A DNA stretch of 64,000 nucleotides from Hydractinia symbiolongicarpus. Its lineage: Eukaryota; Cnidaria; Hydrozoa; Anthoathecata; Hydractiniidae. The stretch spans positions 16,282,501 to 16,346,500 of the forward strand of contig NC_079886.1 in assembly GCF_029227915.1 (NCBI RefSeq). Reading direction: 5' to 3'. The translations under genes were made by a program, and so were the position numbers. The notes under the pieces were generated by a model that did not search any database, was not told the origin of the DNA, and was given only the letters and a program-made list of their open reading frames with translations. Position 1 is the first letter of the stretch, and every line of letters begins with the position of its first letter. This document shows positions 57,201 through 64,000 of this stretch, piece after piece.

Positions 57201-57901
57201 GGATTGATAGGCAGAAGATTTTGCTATTTAAAATCCTTTATACGTGGTACTCTTTTCTTCTGTCTCCACCTCGTCCCCAGTCTATTGCAACTCTGACATC
57301 GATAGTCATTTGATTACGGTATCAGCTAGATAACCAAAAAAATTTTTACTATAATATTCCCCGAAATATTTTTTTTATTGCCATAACATGCAACAGAAAG
57401 GATTACGATCCTGGTCACCTACTGTTTCCTTTCCTTGTTTGCACTTGCCAGAAATGCTAGTTCAGTCTTTACGTCAAGCGACTTATATTTACCACGGTCT
57501 ACCTTCAAGAAAAACCTGACTCATCTGGAGAAATCTTATTAATAAAACCGAGGTTGCACATCGGGCACGTAAATAGGCCTGTACCAGGGTCATGTTTGTA
57601 TCGCCGTCCTGATGTCAGAGATTACACAAGATGTCTGGAGAACAAGGTTTCTTCTCTCTTAACTTATTTTCCAACTGGATTAAAAGCATTTACACTACCT
57701 TCCCTAGTCCAAAGAAAAAAAAATATACACCAAAAACATTAAAGAACTTTAATTTTAAATGGATATCAGAGCGAATAAAACTATAACATATATTAATAGC
57801 AGCAATTTAATAACAATAACAACAACAACAACAACAATAACAATAGCCACGAAAACAAAACTCACAACAACTAAAAATATTTTACCTAGCACAGATGTCA
57901 T
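51258..57901 (-). CDS. Synaptotagmin-like double-C2 membrane protein, gene B
   Basis: Six exons on the minus strand: 57901-57886, 56305-56076, 55154-54929, 53772-53216, 51984-51873, 51583-51258. Joined length 1,467 nt (488 aa), all phases matched and identical in order to gene A. It starts MTSVL, then a membrane span (about 6-28) ending LWKYITL, a basic linker, C2A (about 209-338) and C2B (about 345-475). C2A has TNPYV and LNHGRF in place of the acidic calcium loops. In C2B one acidic residue remains (NPDSF) and the second loop reads INHSLIGHN. The protein ends ISRWHSLLAPDEV, keeping WHxL. A calcium-independent membrane-tethering or trafficking role is inferred. Introns carry repeats but no other gene. 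Confidence 0.87.
51985..53215. other. Intron 4 of gene B
   Basis: A 1,231-base intron holding two units of the dispersed hairpin repeat at 52795-53090 and otherwise AT-rich DNA. The equivalent intron of gene A holds the two minisatellites and the Tigger relic. Confidence 0.6.
52795..53090 (-). repeat. Dispersed hairpin repeat, two units
   Basis: Two adjacent units in minus orientation. Each begins ACTAGTCGTTAGCCCGTGG or ACTAGTTGTTGCCCGTGG, then a hairpin partner, a body ending in a run of CAGA, and TTATTATTATAG or TATTATAATATAG. The second unit has GACGGGCGG on the complementary strand. It matches the tandem group at 58768-59405 in opposite orientation. Confidence 0.8.
53773..54928. other. 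Intron 3 of gene B
   Basis: A 1,156-base intron between the linker exon and the C2A exon. Short open frames (54138-54413 minus, 54382-54615 plus) show no recognised domain. Confidence 0.55.
55155..56075. other. Intron 2 of gene B
   Basis: A 921-base intron. Open frames on the plus strand (55490-55847) are Lys-rich and not recognised. Nothing else is seen. Confidence 0.55.
56306..57885. other. Intron 1 of gene B
   Basis: About 1.6 kb, between the 16-nt start exon and the membrane-span exon. It contains a 17-bp tandem repeat at 57084-57147 (TTAATTAAGCGCCCACC type, four copies) and an (AAC)n microsatellite at about 57812-57845. Confidence 0.6.
57084..57147. repeat. 17-bp tandem repeat, about four copies
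   Basis: Units of the form AAGCGCCCACCCTTAATT with small changes; each contains the palindrome TTAATTAA or TTAATTAG. Intronic. Confidence 0.8.
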
Positions 57902-58767
57902 ACCATTCTTTTATTTAAACTTCAACAACAAATTTGCGTTGCAGGCTTCTGCTTGATAACTTACTACACAGGAACATTTTTTTAAAATATGCTTTAGTTG
58001 ATATTACAATAACACTAATGATGGAAAGCAATCACGTTAAATAGCAAGCGTGACCTAAAACGCGTCCGGAGTGAGAATCTTCCGCTCTTTAGTGAATGCA
58101 ATTACTAAAATTATGTTCTATTATTGACTTGATTCAATTGTTTAATGTAGTATTTACAAAACAATGAAAAAAAATATTTATATAACCAATTATAAAAAGC
58201 AACGCAGAAGAGTTATCAATAAAACGCACGTGGTTGAGATAAACATGAAATAAAATTTGAAGTATATTTGAACTTACTCAATCTTGTTCGCAGACAGACT
58301 TGAAAAAAAATTGCAATGTATGTATTCGAGTTAAGTATAAAAGAAGTGTTTGTCAACAATTTTTTTGAAAACACAACTTCATGGTTAGCTTTCTTCAATT
58401 ATAAGTAATAGCTAGATAGTTTGATGCTTGATATTACTTAACCCAATTTGAGCCGCGGAGAAGCGGGATGGAGCAACCCGCTTTGTTGTTATAAATTCTG
58501 AAGCATGCCGTTATAGGAGTTGAAATTTCGTGACTTGTATCATTTTTTTATTAGAGTCAGGACTGTCAATGTTTTTAGTATGACATCCTGTCTGTTGTTG
58601 CGCTTAACAGGTAACCGGGAGAAATTCAGCCTCCACAAAATGTTTTAAATAAAATATTTGGTTAAGTTTTGTCACTTCTTTAATCCGTTTTTTTCCAGAT
58701 TTTATCATTCTAATCCGATATATAAAACATATCTAAATTGTTGGGATTTTGGCAGCACTTACCGCTG

Positions 58768-59405
58768 ATATGTCTCTTTAATAATAGCCGTCGTCTGTCT
58801 GTGTGTCCGCGAAAGCAGCGTCCAGTAACGGAAACACGAAATTTTTAAAATGCGCACGAGTATCAAATGCGATATATTTTTATCCACTTTGTTGCGACGG
58901 GTAAATATAAAGGACGGGCGAACCCGTGGATTTTTCCACGGGCAACGACTAGTCTCTATAATAATAGCCGTCGCCTGTTTGTTTCTGCGCGGACCCCCCG
59001 CTGAGTTAGAAAATAATGTTGCAGAAACACGTATATCAAATGCGATATATTTTTATCCACTTTGTTGCGACGGGTAAATGTAAAGGACGGGCGAACCCGT
59101 GGATTTTTCCACAGGCAACGACTTCTATATTATAATACCCGTATACGTCTGTCCGTCCGTCTGTCTGTCACGCAAAATGGTAGCTTAGCTACGCAGGTAG
59201 TGAGACGCGCGCAATGCGGTATAAAAAGGACGGACGAACCCGTGGATTCTTCCACGGGCTAACGACTAGTCTCTTTAATAATAGCTGTTGTCTGTCTGTC
59301 TATCTGTCCGCGAAAGCTGCGTCACGTGGCGGAAACACGAAATTTTTAAAATGCGCACCAATACCATATGCGATAAATTTTTGCCGACTTTATTTTAACC
59401 GCTCG
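58768..59405 (+). repeat. Tandem cluster of the dispersed hairpin repeat, about four units
   Basis: Units of 140-185 bp run head to tail. Shared order: TCTCTTTAATAATAGC or similar, CGTCTGTCTGT, GTCCGCG or GCGCGGACC, ACACGAAAT, TGCGATATATTTTTATCCAC, GACGGGTAAATATAAAGGAC, GGGCGAACCCGTGGATTTTT and CCACGGGCAACGACTAGT. The hairpin is CCCGTGGA-TTTT-TCCACGGG (58923-58942). Frames that cross the units are repeat translations, not genes. Confidence 0.85.
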
Positions 59406-59493
59406 CGCGTAGTATACTAATCACAACGCGTGATTATTTAAAAAACAATCCAAGATTTTTGCGGCTGAATGAACGATGGCCATTTTTGATTTC

Positions 59494-59529
59494 AAAAATG
59501 GTCGTGTATGACCATACACGACCATTTTT
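59494..59529. repeat. Perfect 17-bp palindrome with 2-base loop
   Basis: Arms AAAAATGGTCGTGTATG (59494-59510) and its exact complement (59513-59529) flank AC. Pairing continues outward with one mismatch (TTGATTTC against AAAATCAA), for about 25 bp in all. It may be the core of a foldback element; no flanking duplication was identified. Confidence 0.95.
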
Positions 59530-60198
59530 AAAATCAATCTAAGCGCTTACCCCAGTCTTAACAACGGACTGTTTTTTTTAAAAAAAGGCTGCTACGCCTA
59601 TAGTCATGTGCAATGACCTGTACTAAGAATATAAACAGAATATAAACAACGTCTAATACGAGGCGAGTTCGCCTAGTTCGCACTGTTTGTTTAAGTAGGT
59701 CGAATGGAATTTAGGCTCATTTTTTTGTGCAATATCCGAACTCATTGAACATGTGGGTTGTTTGTTTACATCACATGACCTGCGTTGTTTGCGCCCTGAG
59801 CGTGCGCATTGGGTAAGCACTATTCTAGTGATTGGATAAGCCGTGAGATCTTAGTATGTGGAACAAAATGCCTTATCGCCAAACCGAGGTCTCTGTCAAA
59901 TTTGCCTTTTGTGGTATAACCTATTTATGGTATCTCAGCTATGCAAGCGTGTGCTGTCAGCTTCCTTTTTATTATAAGTTTTGCACGTGAATAATTGCCT
60001 TATTCGAAGCAACACAAATAAATGTGGATTTTACACGTTTAAAAAAGATCATTTTGGTTTGGGTTTAATTCTTGCATTTGCCCCCTACTTGTAGCCATGA
60101 AAAATGATTTCGAAAATGATAACAGGGCTTATTTTAGCTTCAATATATAGAAGGGCTTATCCTAAAGCAGTTTTGTTTCGCCTTTCTAAGTCCAAATA

Positions 60199-63100
60199 TT
60201 ACAGTTCGGCTGGATCAACAATGGAATGCCAAGCTACATGTTCTTGATATGGTACATCTTCTGTTAGTCTCCACTGATCAATTGTTGATCTATGTGGAGA
60301 CAATTTGTTAAAAATAATATGTCCGAAGACCTCGTCCTTCCCCACCATGTTATGATTGTTCAAACTGACCACTAGTGAGTAAGTGCAAAGTGGAGTTATA
60401 CTGTCAGTGTACACGTCAAATTCAAAAGATTCGTTGTAGACTGGATCTCGTGTGTTTCTTTTCGTTGACGTTTCGCATCTTAAAATTTCGTTTTCTTTAA
60501 ACAACATTAACGTGGCATAGGTCCCTAAATAAGATAACTATATAAGAGATGAGATTTTAAAGTCTTACACTCAGACTAAAAATAAAAACAACGAAGAAAC
60601 AACGAAACTAAATATCTATTGCATTATTTCGTTTTTGGGGGACATTGAGCGATTGTAGTGTGTCTTTACCGTGACTGGTTTTAGAATCAAATTGGATTTC
60701 ATACTTGTTTAGGTTATATCTCAAATAATTGACATTTTCGTTACTTGAAACTATTTTTTTCTCACCTTGGAAGGCATTTCGCGAAAAAATATTTGATAAG
60801 AAAACATGATGGCGGATAAAGGTGAACTGGAACATAAATTGTAATACAGCAAAATTTGCTACAGCATTTTTTTTTAATCTTTAGCAGCAACAGCTCAAAC
60901 CAAGGTGGGAGTGAGAGTAAAAAGGATTCAAGAAGTTTTAACAACAAATCTAACAACAAATCTAACATGTAAACAAATTTATTTTGCATCAGAAAGTCAC
61001 TTGTGATGATGATATGATTCATGACGTAAACACTTATTTAGTCTGTATACAGACTTTTTATAAGGAATCTCGAACAAAAGTATTTCATTTTTGAATAAAA
61101 ACAACTTGTGATACCCACTATGTTGTTTTGCTTTCGATTTGGGTTTTCTTGTGCTAGCTGATAGGAATGACCAAGCGGAATAAATGTGCGAAAATTTTCT
61201 GCCGTAAATATTACGCCTGCCTTAAAATTACGCCCAAAAAACGGCTTTTAGTTAACGTATTTATCTTTATTTTTTCCTGTTCTTTGTCCATTTAACCAGG
61301 GGCGCAGTCAATAAAAGAGGCAGGGGGGGGGGGGGGGGATACAACTAAAATATGGAGGGCATCTTGGTCAATTTAAAGGATAAAAATTTCGCCAAATTTT
61401 TGTTTAGGCACTTACTACGAAGGGTCCAGAAATTTGCAACACTGCCCCTCCAACTACGTCTCTGTTAACCTGAATTCTGTTTTATGTACTGCTTCTTTAA
61501 ACTGCGAAAATTAATATGTTAGCATAGTACCCACCTGATGTTCCTCTCTTGGGCAAATTTTTTACAGACTTGATGAGTACTTGCAGTTTAGAGTTAGTAG
61601 GCTTGTGACATAGTGAAAGTTGAATTGACGTCATCGCAGTCTAAAATAAAAACAATTTATATCGTACTATCGTGTCTTTTTATTATCTCTATATTGCCTG
61701 ATAGTTTTATACATCATATTTAAGGTGTTTACGTTAAATGGAGACTCCATTTGGTAAAGAGATCTCATAAGTTGTGAAACAGGTCTAAAATTATTGATGA
61801 CAGAAAATATCACATTTCTCTTGTAGTTTATTCGTCATAACTTTGTTTGTCATTATATCATCAGGAGAAAAGGTAACTTTTGAAATCAACCTCAAAGTTG
61901 CTGCACCTTTTTTTTCTGCTATATTCCGATATATTCCTTCCCCAAACATTTTCCCACGCTTGGGCAATGTCCCTATTTAATGTCCCTGTGTTTCAACAGC
62001 ACGCTGGTGTACTTCATAGAAAATTTACTTTGCTAGTTGAGTTTACACGTTTGAAAGGGACAAATTAGGATTCAAAGAGCTAGCCTTGTGCCAGTGAAAA
62101 AATAGATGTTACCTAAGGAAATAGGGCAAAAGAAACCCGTTTTTTCATCTAAGACCTTATGCCAAACACAAGCTTATAGACTATTACAGATTTACGCCTC
62201 AGATATTTAGTTTAACCGGTTGCTTAACGGTTGCAGCCCTCAGCAAAATGAAACAAGGATCTTTGAGAAAATGTAAAAAGAACAAACTATTTTTGATCTG
62301 TACATCATTCTTCACTACAGGACCACTTTGAATCTATATTCAATTTATAAAACCAATATGCATTTTCCCGCTAAAAATAACAGTTACCAATAGCAACTCA
62401 CCTCTGCTCTTTCTATACACAACGTGGCATCAAACGTTTGTTCAGAAAAGTGATCTATCGAATGCAATGCGATTGACACCTCTCCAAGATATTCCGATTT
62501 CTTCGGGGAAACCTGATTCTTCATGACAATTTTCAACATATGTTTCAACAGTTCGTCCTTCTTTACTTTGGTAAAGATCATTTTCTTATTAAATACTGGC
62601 TCTTTTGTTTCTTGGCAAATTTGCGTTTGTTGTTTTTGTTTTTTACCTGGTCTAAGAGAAGCAACAACGAACGGGTTTATTTCGCATTCATGTCGCTTTG
62701 GAGTGAGTTCTGAAGCGTTCAATAGGTTTACAACCAGTTTCTCTTCTCTTTCAATATACTGTGTTGTCAGAGAAATACGACCGGCTTTTTTAAACTTTTT
62801 CGGTTGAATATCGCAACCGGCGACTTCGTTTTGTCTTTGCAACCTACGCCCGGCGAGTCTTTTTTTAACGCCAATGGTATTTGATGTACACAATTCTTCT
62901 TCAGTCATGCTTGTCGTTCCTGAATTTTCACTGGTGATACTCGCACGTGGAGTGTCTTTAGAAGGTGAACCGTATCGCAAGTCAACTTCAGAAACTAGAG
63001 AAAAAGAACATATGGTACACAAAACATTAGTATTTTTCGTCTTGGTGTTTAAAAAAGCCTCCTCAAATTTGAGTTAAAAACTCAGAAGATAAATCTTTTG

Positions 63101-63738
63101 TATTTTCTCGTCGTGGTTTTTTGTACAGAAAATACCACGGCTAAGTTTATATAAAATATCGATTACACATTTGCTAACCTTTACATTTTGATATAGTCTT
63201 TCTCTTAACCCGAATTTCCCCCTTGCTAATTTCATTTACAATTTCAAAGATAATGCAGCCATTATGCATCTTTTGCGTAAGTGGGCAGACTATACTATAC
63301 AGACTATATATGGTTTTACTGCCCATGTTTCTGGGCGAAAAAGTACTGCCCAATTCTCCTTATTGTTTCAGATGAGTTAGCCAATTGGGATTATTTACTG
63401 TAGGAACACTTTTAAAAAGCGTAGCAAGGGTGTTTTGCCTAAAATCGATTTAGGCATTATCATTTTAGGTCACAAAGTTTTATCAGGACTCACAACACTG
63501 GTGTTTGTGGAAATGGCCGTTATTGGATCTTTCACGAAATTTCAAAACGGCATCGTTTCGCCAGTTACTGCTTACCCTTTCTTCCTTGACGTACGAGATG
63601 AGTTATAACTCCTTCGCAGGCTTTATTTTGCTTCTCCTCCACAGGTGATAATGGACTTGCCCAATAATTGTCATTCAATTTCAGGTCGTAACAGTGAAGT
63701 GAATTGGCGCTAAAAGATCGGTCTCTGCCGAGACAATT
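60199..63738 (-). CDS. Synaptotagmin-like double-C2 protein, gene C (5' end outside window)
   Basis: Four exons on the minus strand: 63738-63576, 62994-62402, 61640-61535, 60524-60199, joined in matching phases; 395 residues seen. The start and membrane-span exons would lie beyond 64000. The first visible exon is a linker (NCLGRDRSFSANSLHC start). C2A has EINPFV and MKNQVSPKKSEYLGE, so no acidic calcium loops. C2B has NLPKRGTSGTYATLMLF, NNHNMVGKDEVFGH and ends VAWHSIVDPAEL, a WHxI form of the C-terminal signature. The last coding exon is 326 nt, the same as genes A and B. Introns hold no other gene; a poly-G run is at 61325-61339. Confidence 0.82.
60525..61534. other. Intron of gene C between the C2B exons
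   Basis: A 1,010-base intron with a run of about 15 G near 61325-61339 and two short open frames on the minus strand (60608-61022) without recognised domains. Confidence 0.6.
61641..62401. other. Intron of gene C between C2A and C2B
   Basis: A 761-base intron. Nothing recognisable apart from AT-rich sequence. Confidence 0.6.
62995..63575. other. Intron of gene C before the C2A exon
   Basis: A 581-base intron, donor G|GTAAGC and acceptor CTCTAG on the minus strand. The piece AGACTATACTATACAGACTATA near 63287-63308 is a small direct repeat. No exon seen. Confidence 0.6.
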
Positions 63739-64000
63739 CTAAAAATGGAAAGAAAAAAGACTTTTAGGGTTTTATCAAAGATTTATGCATAGATGGGTTA
63801 ATAAAAAACTAAAAGAATAAAATTATAGGAACGTGTATTAAACGGACCACTCAAAAGGCCAATGTGCAAGAAATTACACACACTTTAGAACCAAATAGAC
63901 GTCTAGACAAAATAATTAATTTTTTTTCATGAATTTACCACTTTTTAATTTCAAAAAAAAATCCTTTAGTATTCTTTTTGCCGGTAAAGTAAACTTCGAT

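Larger units (their letters stand above)
57902..60198. other. Intergenic DNA between genes B and C
   Basis: About 2.3 kb, with the hairpin-repeat cluster at 58768-59405 and the palindrome at 59494-59529. A minus-strand AATAAA at 59968-59973 could serve gene C. No gene supported. Confidence 0.55.

Noticed and set aside
58850-59420. Three overlapping plus-strand frames with similar peptides
   Set aside because: They read across units of the dispersed hairpin repeat.

Overview
The window reads as nuclear DNA of an early-branching animal, most likely a cnidarian and possibly a hydrozoan. The lineage is inferred from gene content (thrombospondin type 1 repeats, long cadherin arrays, synaptotagmin-like genes), AT-rich intergenic DNA, phase-consistent GT-AG introns and many degraded DNA transposons and minisatellites. 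Nothing bacterial is seen: no operons, no CRISPR, no rRNA. All gene models come from translating the sequence and matching splice phases by eye. No similarity search was run.

Region 1 (1-14854, + strand) is mostly intergenic. It holds a tandem series of related exons, each encoding a signal peptide plus two thrombospondin type 1 repeats (TSRs). They lie at 3475, 8163 (a pseudogene), 9132 and 11985, and a fifth at 14855 opens the large gene. Every intact copy ends at the same phase-2 AG|GT splice donor. Only the fifth has matching downstream exons beside it, so the series is either a set of alternative first exons or a row of small secreted genes that shed their first exon.

Region 2 (14855-37498, + strand) is one 34-exon gene. 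Joined exons total 11,586 nt, an exact multiple of three, encoding about 3,861 aa. The predicted product is a type I membrane receptor: signal peptide, 8 TSRs, one EGF-like module, one sushi (CCP) module, about 26 cadherin repeats, a group of EGF modules, one membrane span, and a 134-residue tail with three NPxY motifs and one NPFF. Cadherin repeats 2-7, 8-13 and 14-19 are three copies of a six-repeat block.

Region 3 (38051-64000, - strand) has three tandem paralogous genes for synaptotagmin-like proteins: a very short N-terminus, one membrane span, a charged linker and two C2 domains. Genes A (525 aa) and B (488 aa) are complete. Gene C runs off the right edge. All three end with a coding exon of exactly 326 nt, and A and B start with a 16-nt coding exon. 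The calcium-binding aspartates of C2A are replaced in all three, but the WHxL or WHxI signature closing C2B is kept. Gene A converges tail to tail with the cadherin gene across about 550 bp.

Mobile and repeat DNA includes a TTAA-flanked MITE four bases inside an intron of the cadherin gene, a decayed pogo/Tigger-type element, a dispersed family with a CCCGTGGA/TCCACGGG hairpin, two minisatellites in the large intron of gene A, and a long perfect palindrome at 59494-59529.
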